A stretch of 15,366 bases of DNA, taken from Acidobacteriota bacterium. GTDB lineage: Bacteria > Acidobacteriota > Terriglobia > UBA7540. Shown here piece by piece: positions 7,655 through 13,405 of this stretch (its first letter is position 1; each line of letters starts with the position of its first letter). The position numbers and the translations under genes are program-made. The notes below the pieces were generated by a model, which made no database searches, had not been told where the DNA came from, and saw only the letters and a list, made by a program, of their open reading frames with translations. The stretch is from assembly GCA_003224635.1 (NCBI GenBank), contig QHZK01000006.1:522-15887 (forward strand), given 5' to 3'.

Positions 7655-8584
7655 ATGAACAAAACATTGGAGCAGACGTTAAAGAGCATCTTGTGGTTCG
7701 CGTCGGCTCTGGCCGTACTCGTCGCCGCCTTGTGCTGGCCGCGTGGAAATGTGAGATCGCAGACCACGGATGTGGTCCTGATTGGGGCCGGCGACATCGC
7801 GGACGGACTCGGCTTCAACCTGTCGGGCGCCTTTGCCACGGCGGCGCTCCTCGATGCCAACCCCGCGGCTACCGTGTTTGCCGACGGCGACCACGCTTAC
7901 GGTCACGCGACGGACGGCGACTTCGCGAGGTCCTACGACCCCACGTGGGGGCGCGCCAAGCTTCGCACCATTCCCGTCATCGGCCGCCACGACTACGATA
8001 GCTTGAACGCCGGCGGGTACTTCAATTACTTTGGCCCGGCGGCGGGAGACCCGACGAAGGGCTACTACAGCATCGATCTGGGAGCCTGGCACATCGTCGC
8101 TCTCAACAGTGAATGCTCGTACGTGCCGGGTGGCTGCGGGGTTGGCTCGCCCCAGGAGACGTGGCTGCGCAACGATCTGGCCTCTCACACCCAGGCCTGC
8201 ACGCTGGCCCTGTTTCATGAGCCGCTCTACACCTCTTCGTCACAAATCACTCCCAACGCTGCTGTACAGCCGCTCTGGCAGGACCTCTACAACAACAACG
8301 CTGACCTGATCGTGAACAGCCACGCCCACAACTACGAGCGCTTCGCGCCTCAGGACGCGAACGCTCACCTGGACACGGCCAGAGGCATCGTCGAGATCAT
8401 CGCGGGTACGGGCGGGGAAGGTCATTTCCCCTTCAACGCCAGCATCGCTCCCAACAGCTTGGTCCGCAACGCGGACACTTTTGGCGTACTTCAACTGACT
8501 CTGCACGAGTCCAGCTTCGACTGGCAATTCATTCCCGTTGCGGGCAAGACGTTCGCCGATTCCGGCACGCAGGGCTGTCACTGA
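7655..8584 (+). CDS. Exported calcineurin-like metallophosphatase (purple-acid-phosphatase type) with altered metal motif
   Basis: A 309-residue protein of the metallophosphoesterase superfamily, expected to hydrolyse phosphomonoesters or diesters with a two-metal centre outside the cytoplasm. The start at 7655 follows a ribosome binding site (AAGG at 7643-7646) and gives a clean signal peptide (KTLEQTLK, then a hydrophobic core at about 11-27). An ATG at 7604 overlaps the upstream stop as ATGA and would add 17 residues, so translational coupling is possible. Motifs in order are GAGDIAD (Asp47, Asp50), GDHAY (Asp79, Tyr82), GRHDY (110-114), LFHEPLY (His188) and NSHAHNYER (His223, His225). In the family the third motif is GNHD/E, whose Asn bridges the metals. 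Here it is Arg111 (codon CGC, 7985-7987), and the usual GH of the last motif is SH. The overall fold is clear; activity is doubtful. It ends in GCH at 307-309. Confidence 0.9.
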   Translation: MNKTLEQTLKSILWFASALAVLVAALCWPRGNVRSQTTDVVLIGAGDIADGLGFNLSGAFATAALLDANPAATVFADGDHAYGHATDGDFARSYDPTWGRAKLRTIPVIGRHDYDSLNAGGYFNYFGPAAGDPTKGYYSIDLGAWHIVALNSECSYVPGGCGVGSPQETWLRNDLASHTQACTLALFHEPLYTSSSQITPNAAVQPLWQDLYNNNADLIVNSHAHNYERFAPQDANAHLDTARGIVEIIAGTGGEGHFPFNASIAPNSLVRNADTFGVLQLTLHESSFDWQFIPVAGKTFADSGTQGCH

Positions 8585-8607
8585 CACTGAGGCTGATCGC
8601 CCGTAGC

Positions 8608-8625
8608 GCCGGGCTTCGGCCCGGC
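8608..8625 (+). terminator. UUCG-tetraloop hairpin after the metallophosphatase gene
   Basis: GCCGGGC TTCG GCCCGGC is a perfect 7-bp GC stem with a C(UUCG)G loop, starting 23 bases after the stop codon. It lacks a following T tract. It is therefore either a strong RNA 3'-end hairpin or a copy of a dispersed GC-rich element rather than a textbook intrinsic terminator. Confidence 0.5.
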
Positions 8626-8680
8626 ACCTGCCCACTAGGTCCCGGCCCCTTGATGCTTCCCCGATCCTGCGCCAGTCCCC

Positions 8681-8694
8681 GTGCCTTCGGGCAC
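8681..8694 (+). terminator. Second UUCG hairpin in the same intergenic region
   Basis: GTGCC TTCG GGCAC forms a perfect 5-bp stem with a UUCG loop, 55 bases after the first hairpin, again with no T tract. The bases from 8626 to 8798 hold nothing else recognisable. Confidence 0.35.
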
Positions 8695-8798
8695 CGGCTG
8701 ATGGTGACCGAGCGCAGGGTCGCCCCAGGCTCCTACTGCCGCCCATTGCTCCGCTTCAGAACAGAGCCCGAACGATGTAAACAGCTTGTTTTCACGAT

Positions 8799-8820
8799 GT
8801 TGTCAATTTTGCTTGACAAC
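8799..8820. promoter_or_regulatory. Perfect inverted repeat overlapping the dnaK operator
   Basis: GTTGTCAA (8799-8806), a six-base spacer, and TTGACAAC (8813-8820) are exact reverse complements. The right arm coincides with the left half of the HAIR-like element and with a TTGACA -35-like hexamer (8813-8818). It could be a second repressor contact or an independent operator. Who binds it is unknown. Confidence 0.55.
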
Positions 8821-8832
8821 GTGACACTCAAG
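8812..8832 (+). promoter_or_regulatory. HAIR-like HspR operator upstream of dnaK
   Basis: CTTGACA-N7-ACTCAAG matches the HspR-associated inverted repeat consensus CTTGAGT-N7-ACTCAAG. The spacing is exactly right, the right half is perfect and the left half differs at its last two bases. It ends 110 bases before the dnaK ATG. The left half includes TTGACA (8813-8818), a probable -35. The nearest good -10-like hexamer, TATAGC (8839-8844), is 20 bases further on, so the promoter itself is tentative. Binding here would block RNA polymerase. The match is convincing because hspR itself lies at the end of the same cluster. Confidence 0.75.
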
Positions 8833-8942
8833 ATTAATTATAGCATCTAACTAATATGTTGGAGGCGCAGAGGCCAAAGCCGTAACCCTTCGGAAGACTA
8901 GAGGGCTGGCTGTAACTAACGGAAGGAGGGCACAGAAAACCA

Positions 8943-10886
8943 ATGGGCAAGATTATTGGAATCGATCTGGGAACCACAAACTCGGTGGTAGCCGTGATGG
9001 AAGGTGGCGAGCCGACCGTGATCCAGAACCCGGAAGGGACGCGCACCACGCCGTCAGTCGTGGCTTTCACCAAGACCGGCGAACGGCTGGTCGGCCAAGT
9101 GGCAAAGCGGCAGGCGATCACCAATCCGGAGAACACCGTTTATTCGATCAAACGCTTCATGGGCAGGCGCTTCGACGAAGTGCAGAACGAGATCAAGACG
9201 GTCCCTTACAAGGTGGTAGCGGCCTCCAACGGCGACGTGCGCGTGGTGGCTCAAGGGAAGGAGTATTCGCCGCCCGAAATCTCCGCCATGATCTTGCAGA
9301 AGATGAAGGATGCGGCGGAGCAGCACCTGGGCGAAAAGGTCACTCAGGCGGTGATCACCGTACCCGCGTATTTCAACGACAGCCAGCGCCAGGCGACCAA
9401 GGACGCCGGGAGGATTGCCGGGCTCGAGGTGCTCCGCATCGTCAACGAGCCCACTGCAGCCGCGCTGGCCTACGGGCTCGACAAGAAAAAGGACGAGACG
9501 ATCGCCGTCTACGACTTTGGCGGCGGTACGTTTGACATCTCCATCCTCGAGGTGGGCGAAGGCGTCGTGGAAGTCAAGTCCACCAACGGGGACACACACC
9601 TGGGCGGCGATGACATCGACAAACGCGTCATCGATTGGATTGTCGAGGAATTCCGCAAGGACCAGGGCATCGATCTCTCGAAGGACCGCATGGCCTTGCA
9701 GCGCCTCAAGGAAGCGGCGGAGAAGGCCAAGATGGAGCTCTCGACCGTGCTCGAGACCGACGTCAACCTTCCCTTCATCACGGCAGACGCTTCGGGACCC
9801 AAGCACCTGAACCTGAAGCTCACTCGGGCGCGCTTCGAGCAGATGTGCGAAGACATCTTCCAGCGCTCCGTCAAGCCGGTGAAGCAGGCGCTTCAGGACG
9901 CGGGGATGACACCGGACAAGATTGACGAAGTAGTCCTCGTGGGCGGCTCGACCCGCATTCCGCGCATCCAGCAGATCGTGCGCGACCTCTTCCAGGGGAA
10001 GGAACCGCACAAGGGCGTGAACCCGGATGAAGTCGTGGCGGTGGGCGCGGCGGTCCAGGCGGGCGTCCTGGGCGGAGAAGTCAAGGACCTGTTGCTGCTG
10101 GACGTGACGCCGCTGACCCTGGGTGTTGAAACTCTCGGTGGCGTCATGACCACGCTGATCCAGCGGAACACCACGATTCCCACTCGTAAGAGCGAGGTCT
10201 TCTCGACCGCTGCCGACAATCAGACTTCGGTTGAAATCCACGTACTGCAGGGCGAGCGGCCGATGGCCAAAGACAACCGCACGCTGGGCAAGTTCCACCT
10301 GGTGGGCATTCCGTCCGCCCCGCGGGGCGTGCCGCAGATCGAGGTCACTTTCGACATCGACGCCAACGGCATTCTGAACGTCTCTGCTAAAGACCTCGGC
10401 ACCGGCAGGGAGCAGAAGATCACCATCACTTCCTCGAGCGGCCTCAGCAAGGAAGACGTGGAGCGCATGACCAAGGAAGGCGAACTCCACGCCGAAGAGG
10501 ACCGCCGTTACAAGGAAGAGGTGGAAGTCAAGAACCACGCCGACGCCATGGTCTACTCGACCGAAAAGATGCTCAAGGAACACCGCGACAAGATCAGCGA
10601 TGCCGACGCCAAGAACATCGAGTCGGCGATCGCGGAGGCGAAGCAAGCGATCCAGGGAAGCGACACGTCGAAGATCACCGCAGCGGTCGATCGCCTGACG
10701 CAGGCCTCGCACAAGCTGGCCGAGGCCATGTACCGGGGCGCGGGCGCGACAGGCGCAACGCCGACACCGGGCGGCTCCGCAGGTTCCGCCGGACCTACCG
10801 ACGGAGGCGCCGCCGGCAGGGGTAAGGGCGCAAGCGAGGTGATCGACGCGGAAGTGGTGGACGCGGACGATAAGAAGAAAAACTGA
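8943..10886 (+). CDS. dnaK: Molecular chaperone DnaK (Hsp70)
   Basis: A 647-residue, full-length cytoplasmic Hsp70 that binds exposed hydrophobic peptides in an ATP-driven cycle stimulated by DnaJ and normally reset by GrpE. The ATPase domain starts IIGIDLGTTNS (Asp8) and contains ITVPAYFND, VNEPTAAALAYG, DFGGGTFDIS (from Asp191) and VGGSTRIP. The interdomain linker DLLLLDVTPLTLG begins at Asp382. A substrate-binding domain and helical lid follow, then a Gly/Ala/Thr-rich tail from about 600 ending in EVIDAEVVDADDKKKN. No frameshift or missing motif was seen. GGAAGGAGGG at 8921-8930 serves as ribosome binding site, with a rather long 12-base spacer. The leader from the HAIR-like operator is about 110 bases. 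First gene of the heat-shock cluster; expected to act as HspR co-repressor, as known in Streptomyces. Confidence 0.99.
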   Translation: MGKIIGIDLGTTNSVVAVMEGGEPTVIQNPEGTRTTPSVVAFTKTGERLVGQVAKRQAITNPENTVYSIKRFMGRRFDEVQNEIKTVPYKVVAASNGDVRVVAQGKEYSPPEISAMILQKMKDAAEQHLGEKVTQAVITVPAYFNDSQRQATKDAGRIAGLEVLRIVNEPTAAALAYGLDKKKDETIAVYDFGGGTFDISILEVGEGVVEVKSTNGDTHLGGDDIDKRVIDWIVEEFRKDQGIDLSKDRMALQRLKEAAEKAKMELSTVLETDVNLPFITADASGPKHLNLKLTRARFEQMCEDIFQRSVKPVKQALQDAGMTPDKIDEVVLVGGSTRIPRIQQIVRDLFQGKEPHKGVNPDEVVAVGAAVQAGVLGGEVKDLLLLDVTPLTLGVETLGGVMTTLIQRNTTIPTRKSEVFSTAADNQTSVEIHVLQGERPMAKDNRTLGKFHLVGIPSAPRGVPQIEVTFDIDANGILNVSAKDLGTGREQKITITSSSGLSKEDVERMTKEGELHAEEDRRYKEEVEVKNHADAMVYSTEKMLKEHRDKISDADAKNIESAIAEAKQAIQGSDTSKITAAVDRLTQASHKLAEAMYRGAGATGATPTPGGSAGSAGPTDGGAAGRGKGASEVIDAEVVDADDKKKN

Positions 10887-10900
10887 AGAGGGTCCCGTAG

Positions 10901-10923
10901 GGGAGGGCCCTCACGGCCCTCCC
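10901..10923 (+). terminator. Stable hairpin just after dnaK
   Basis: GGGAGGGCC (10901-10909) and GGCCCTCCC (10915-10923) form a perfect 9-bp stem with a five-base loop, 14 bases after the dnaK stop. There is no T tract, so it may act as a partial terminator or as an mRNA-stabilising 3' element that makes dnaK transcripts more abundant than the downstream genes. Confidence 0.5.
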
Positions 10924-10929
10924 AGAGAA

Positions 10930-10960
10930 GTGGCAAGTGACCAGTGGCAAGTGGCAAGTG
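10930..10960 (+). repeat. Short GTGGCAA repeat between dnaK and the small gene
   Basis: GTGGCAAGTG occurs at 10930-10939, 10944-10953 and 10951-10960, the last two overlapping. It ends five bases before the ribosome binding site of the next gene. The tract is out of character with coding sequence and looks like a simple-sequence intergenic filler. Confidence 0.6.
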
Positions 10961-10977
10961 CGAGCAAGGAGAAATTT

Positions 10978-11166
10978 GTGGAACAACGAACTCAGGTCCG
11001 TGTGGAGTGTCCGCAGTGCCACCGGCCGCAGTTTATCGAAGCGGAGATTGACGAGTTGCTGCTCAAGTCTCCGCTCTTTGCGGACATTCAGAGCCAGCTC
11101 CAGGCCTGGCTGAAAGACCGCTGCCCCGACCATCTGGGCGCGATTGCGAAGATGAGCAAGAACTGA
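10978..11166 (+). CDS. 62-residue CxxC/CxxH protein in the grpE position
   Basis: A small protein of unknown function. The GTG at 10978 is chosen because AAGGAG (10966-10971) lies six bases upstream. An in-frame ATG at 10930 would place the start inside a simple repeat. CPQC (Cys11, Cys14) follows a short beta-like start (TQVRVE), and a second pair, CPDH (Cys49, His52), lies near the C-terminus. Together these could form one zinc site. The middle is acidic and leucine-rich (EAEIDELLLKS). It sits 91 bases after dnaK and before dnaJ, where many HspR operons carry grpE, but nothing in it resembles GrpE. Co-transcription with dnaK is likely. A role in the chaperone machine is inferred from position only. 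Confidence 0.7.
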   Translation: MEQRTQVRVECPQCHRPQFIEAEIDELLLKSPLFADIQSQLQAWLKDRCPDHLGAIAKMSKN

Positions 11167-11175
11167 CGGAACAAC

Positions 11176-11265
11176 CTCACGCAGAGGCGCAAAGGCGCAA
11201 GGGTTCGCAAACAAATAAAGAAGCTTCCGCCTGCGTTTCTTGGCGCCCTGGCGTCTTTGCGTGAG
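11176..11265. repeat. Imperfect palindromic intergenic repeat
   Basis: CTCACGCAGAGGCGCAAAGG at 11176-11195 is mirrored by GGCGTCTTTGCGTGAG ending at 11265. The arms are about 23 bases with several mismatches, and the 43 bases between them include AAATAAAGAAG. The CGCAGAGGCGCAAAGGCGCAA type of arm resembles dispersed palindromes found between genes in several phyla (from memory, not searched). A T-rich stretch (TTGATTTTTTC) follows at 11270-11280, so the hairpin could act as a terminator of the dnaK transcript. Confidence 0.55.
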
Positions 11266-11307
11266 CCGGTTGATTTTTTCGCATCTTCAAAGTCTGGCAG
11301 GATGCCA

Positions 11308-11390
11308 ATGCCGGTTGGAACACAAAAAGACTATTACGCGATTCTGGGCGTCGACCGCAACGCCAAGCCGGAGCAGATTCGCAAAGCTTT
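11308..11390 (+). pseudogene. Truncated dnaJ 5' fragment (first ~27 codons)
   Basis: MPVGTQKDYYAILGVDRNAK and seven further residues match the intact DnaJ below, with one amino-acid change at the end (Phe for Tyr in RKAY). Homology ends before helix III, so the HPD loop is missing. The frame stays open to 12105, but from 11391 it reads the opposite strand of a toxin-antitoxin pair, so a product would be a J-domain stub with a meaningless tail. Most likely it is the original dnaJ start cut off by the insert, or the insert-borne copy. Confidence 0.8.
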
Positions 11391-11409
11391 TCACCGCCCC
11401 TGCGGGAAT

Positions 11410-11688
11410 TCAAAGGTGTCGGTAGATTTCCTTCCGGTGGGCGACGGCATGAAGGGTGAGTACTCTGGTCTGATGGTCTACTCACAGGAGAATTCTATAG
11501 TCCCCTACGCGGTACTTGTGGAGGCCCGCCAAGTCGGGCGGTGGGTTCCGAAAGGGTTGCACTACCAGTTCCGGGTGGGCGGCCAATTGGTCGATCTTCT
11601 TCATGATCCGACGGCCGACCTGAGAGTCAAGCTTGTGGAAGTCCCGTTCGAACCGAGGAGTCGTTTCGACCCTATAGACGCTGCGCAT
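11410..11688 (-). pseudogene. RelE/ParE-family toxin interrupted by one in-frame TGA
   Basis: The reading starts MRSVYRVETTPRFERDFHKL at 11688 and runs through a RelE-like core (IMKKIDQLAAHPELVVQPF, GLHKYRVGDYRILL) to a TGA at 11482-11484. The same frame continues after the stop as VDHQTRVLTLHAVAHRKEIY and ends at 11410-11412. The whole is 92 codons, the normal size for this family of ribosome-dependent mRNA endonucleases. A single base change from an ordinary sense codon would explain the stop. The missing C-terminal part carries the conserved H-R-x-E-I-Y strand that holds catalytic residues in RelE. The truncated 68-residue product should therefore be inactive. It lies 77 bases downstream of its antitoxin. 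Confidence 0.82.
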
Positions 11689-11765
11689 TCCCGCCTAGCT
11701 TTCTGGGTTTCACATCGAGAGAATTCTCAAAGCGACGCGGCAGGGCGCAGCGGCGAAATGCGGGT

Positions 11766-11990
11766 TCAACGCGCTCGTTTGCGCGAACGCGCGAAGTCGC
11801 GTTTGAAGTCTTCCCATGGGCGGGTCTTACCTGACAGGTGCTCTTTCCGCGCCTTGCGGAGCCTGCGCAGCAGGACGGGGTTGTGTACGATTAGGAAGTC
11901 TTCGAAAGCGTTGTGCCATTCCTCCAGCGCTCTTCCGGCACGAAGCCATTTATTGTACAGATCGGAAGGAATTTCGACGGTCTGGCCCAT
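11766..11990 (-). CDS. RelB-like antitoxin of a type II toxin-antitoxin pair
   Basis: A 74-residue protein starting MGQTVEIPSDLYNKW. The ATG at 11988-11990 is preferred to an upstream in-frame ATG (12035) because small antitoxins of this type begin at the TVEIP-like strand. GGGGA lies just upstream as a weak ribosome binding site. The layout is an N-terminal strand-helix section, a central acidic helix (EEWHNAFEDFLIVH), then a basic C-terminal part (RLRKARKEHLSGKTRPWEDFKRDF) of the sort that wraps a RelE toxin. The antitoxin-first order, followed by the RelE remnant, supports the call. It should neutralise the toxin and autorepress its own promoter. With the toxin broken it is effectively an orphan antitoxin. 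The exact family was not confirmed. Confidence 0.72.
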   Translation of the reverse strand: MGQTVEIPSDLYNKWLRAGRALEEWHNAFEDFLIVHNPVLLRRLRKARKEHLSGKTRPWEDFKRDFARSRKRAR

Positions 11991-12109
11991 GTTGCAGTCC
12001 CCGCTTAGGGTATCGCAGATTCGGACAAGGAGCAAATGTTCGCCGCACCTCGGCGGGAGAGTGTCGAGCGCAACTTCGATTTGGCCGCTGGGGACTGGCA
12101 GGTAATTCC

Positions 12110-13306
12110 ATGCCCGTTGGGACTCAAAAAGATTACTACGCGATTCTCGGCGTCGACCGCAACGCCAAGCCGGAGCAGATTCGCAAGGCTTACCGGCACC
12201 TGGCCCGCAAGCACCACCCGGACGTGAACCCCGGCAACAAGGCCGCCGAAGAAAAGTTCAAAGAGATTTCAGCAGCCTACGAAGTCCTGAGCGACGAAAA
12301 GAAGCGTAAGATCTACGACCAGTACGGCTTCTATTCCGACAACATTCCGCCCGGCGGTTACGCCCCAGGCTACAGTCCGGGGGCGCAGACGGGCGCGCCG
12401 AACGCGGGCTTTGATTTTTCCGGCTTCGACTTCTCCGGGATTCCGTCTGAAGGCGACGACGAGGGAGGTCACGGTTTCGGAGCGTCATTTCGAGACCTTT
12501 TCTCCCAGTTGTTCTCCCGCGGCGGCCCGCGCGAGCGCCAACCCGAAGGTCCCCAGCGCGGCGCCGACCTCGAACATCACATGCACCTCGGCTTTTGGGA
12601 CGCCATCCGAGGCACGCAGGTGCGCATCACGGTGGCGCGGGAGGAAACCTGCCCGACCTGCCGGGGGACGGGCGCCGCCGGCGGCCCGTCCGTCGAGTGC
12701 CCGGAATGCGGAGGCACGGGCAAAGTATCGCGACAAGCCGGGGCCATGCGCTTCTCGGGACCCTGCCCCCAGTGCGGAGGCAGCGGGCGCCAGAAGCAGC
12801 GCTGCCCGGCTTGCAACGGACGGGGCTCCGTTCGCAAGCCTGAGACGTTTGACGTGCGCATTCCTCCCGGCGCCGACACGGGATCGCGGGTGCGCGTGCC
12901 GGGCAAGGGCAATGCGGGAGTGAACGGCGGGCCTCCTGGAGACCTCTACATCGTGACCGACGTTGAACCTCACCCGCTCTTCGAACGCAAGGGCGACAAT
13001 ATCTATTTGAAGGTCCCCGTCACGGTGACGGAGGCCGCTCTGGGAGCCAAAATCGAAGTGCCGACGCTCGACGGCCCGAGCACGATCAGGATTCCTCCGG
13101 GCACACAGAGCGGCCAGCAGTTGCGCCTGCGCGGCAAGGGCGCGCCATCGCTGCGGGGCAACGTGCGCGGCGACATGTTTGTTGCGGTCCAGATCTTCGT
13201 GCCGCGCGCCGCCGATGAGCGCACCAAGGAGATCCTGAGGGAGCTAGCGCGGCTGAACCCGGATGATCCGCGCCGCGAACTGAGAAATGCCGGGACCCGG
13301 GGCTAG
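12110..13306 (+). CDS. dnaJ: Chaperone DnaJ (type I Hsp40)
   Basis: A complete 398-residue co-chaperone that delivers substrates to DnaK and triggers its ATP hydrolysis. The J domain spans about 1-72 with HPD at 36-38. A long Gly/Phe/Pro-rich region follows (about 73-140, including FDFSGFDFSG). The zinc-binding region has all four repeats: CPTCRGTG, CPECGGTG, CPQCGGSG and CPACNGRG. The C-terminal substrate-binding domains contain GDLYIVTDVEPHPLFERKG and RLRGKGAP. The ATG at 12110 is set by the J-domain start and by AGG at 12100-12102. The open frame extends upstream to 11816, but that part is antisense to the antitoxin. Its 5' end is duplicated at 11308-11390. The insert upstream separates it from dnaK, so it may depend on a promoter inside or beyond the insert. 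Confidence 0.97.
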   Translation: MPVGTQKDYYAILGVDRNAKPEQIRKAYRHLARKHHPDVNPGNKAAEEKFKEISAAYEVLSDEKKRKIYDQYGFYSDNIPPGGYAPGYSPGAQTGAPNAGFDFSGFDFSGIPSEGDDEGGHGFGASFRDLFSQLFSRGGPRERQPEGPQRGADLEHHMHLGFWDAIRGTQVRITVAREETCPTCRGTGAAGGPSVECPECGGTGKVSRQAGAMRFSGPCPQCGGSGRQKQRCPACNGRGSVRKPETFDVRIPPGADTGSRVRVPGKGNAGVNGGPPGDLYIVTDVEPHPLFERKGDNIYLKVPVTVTEAALGAKIEVPTLDGPSTIRIPPGTQSGQQLRLRGKGAPSLRGNVRGDMFVAVQIFVPRAADERTKEILRELARLNPDDPRRELRNAGTRG

Positions 13307-13350
13307 GGGCTCGGGATCGCTTATTGGGCACGAGCGCGAGTTCGGAGTTG

Positions 13351-13392
13351 CTCAGTTCGGAGTTCGGCGTCGACTCGGAACTCCGAACTGAG
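13351..13392 (+). promoter_or_regulatory. Perfect 15-bp inverted repeat just upstream of hspR
   Basis: CTCAGTTCGGAGTTC (13351-13365) and GAACTCCGAACTGAG (13378-13392) are exact reverse complements around a 12-base loop containing GTCGAC. The motif AGTTCGGAGTT also occurs once more just before the left arm. The 3' arm overlaps the GAGGA (13390-13394) that is the only ribosome binding site candidate for hspR. In RNA the hairpin could limit hspR translation. It may equally be a copy of a dispersed intergenic repeat. It has no T tract. Confidence 0.65.
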
Positions 13393-13405
13393 GAACTGAA
13401 AACTG

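Larger units (their letters stand above)
11391..12094 (-). mobile_element. Candidate small mobile cassette carrying a toxin-antitoxin pair, inserted in the dnaJ 5' end
   Basis: About 700 bases of unique DNA lie between two copies of the dnaJ 5' end and encode, on the opposite strand to the heat-shock genes, an antitoxin and a broken toxin. No integrase, transposase or terminal inverted repeat is present. If it moved, it was mobilised in trans or has lost its recombinase. The boundaries are taken from where the direct repeats end. A simple local duplication plus insertion is an alternative. Confidence 0.5.
11294..12191 (+). repeat. ~97-bp imperfect direct repeats (dnaJ 5' end) bounding an ~800-bp insert
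   Basis: Bases 11294-11390 and 12095-12191 both hold a CTGGCAGG ribosome-binding region followed by the first ~28 codons of dnaJ (MPVGTQKDYYAILGVDRNAK...). The coding parts are offset by 802 bases and differ at about eight sites, nearly all third-codon positions. A central block, 11347-11384 versus 12149-12186, is identical over 38 bases. This is the signature of a target segment present on both sides of an insertion, or of a partial gene duplication. Confidence 0.85.

Noticed and set aside
8760..8942. CIRCE element (HrcA operator) before dnaK
   Set aside because: No TTAGCACTC-N9-GAGTGCTAA-like dyad is present. The dyads found fit HAIR and a separate GTTGTCAA palindrome.
9054..10712. Open frame of 552 codons on the minus strand opposite dnaK
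   Set aside because: It is the antisense shadow of a conserved GC-rich gene. It shows no recognisable domain and no ribosome binding site, and the plus strand encodes unmistakable DnaK.
10930..10960. CRISPR-like or iteron array
   Set aside because: The units are seven to ten bases, partly overlapping, with no regular spacers, so this is a simple short repeat.
11257..12105. 282-codon open frame starting with a J-domain N-terminus
   Set aside because: Only the first ~45 codons carry signal (upstream leader plus the dnaJ stub). The remainder is the opposite strand of the toxin-antitoxin pair, so it is treated as a truncated dnaJ fragment.
11816..12109. 98-codon N-terminal extension of DnaJ
   Set aside because: DnaJ proteins start at the J domain, and the extension is antisense to the antitoxin. 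The ATG at 12110 has its own ribosome binding site.
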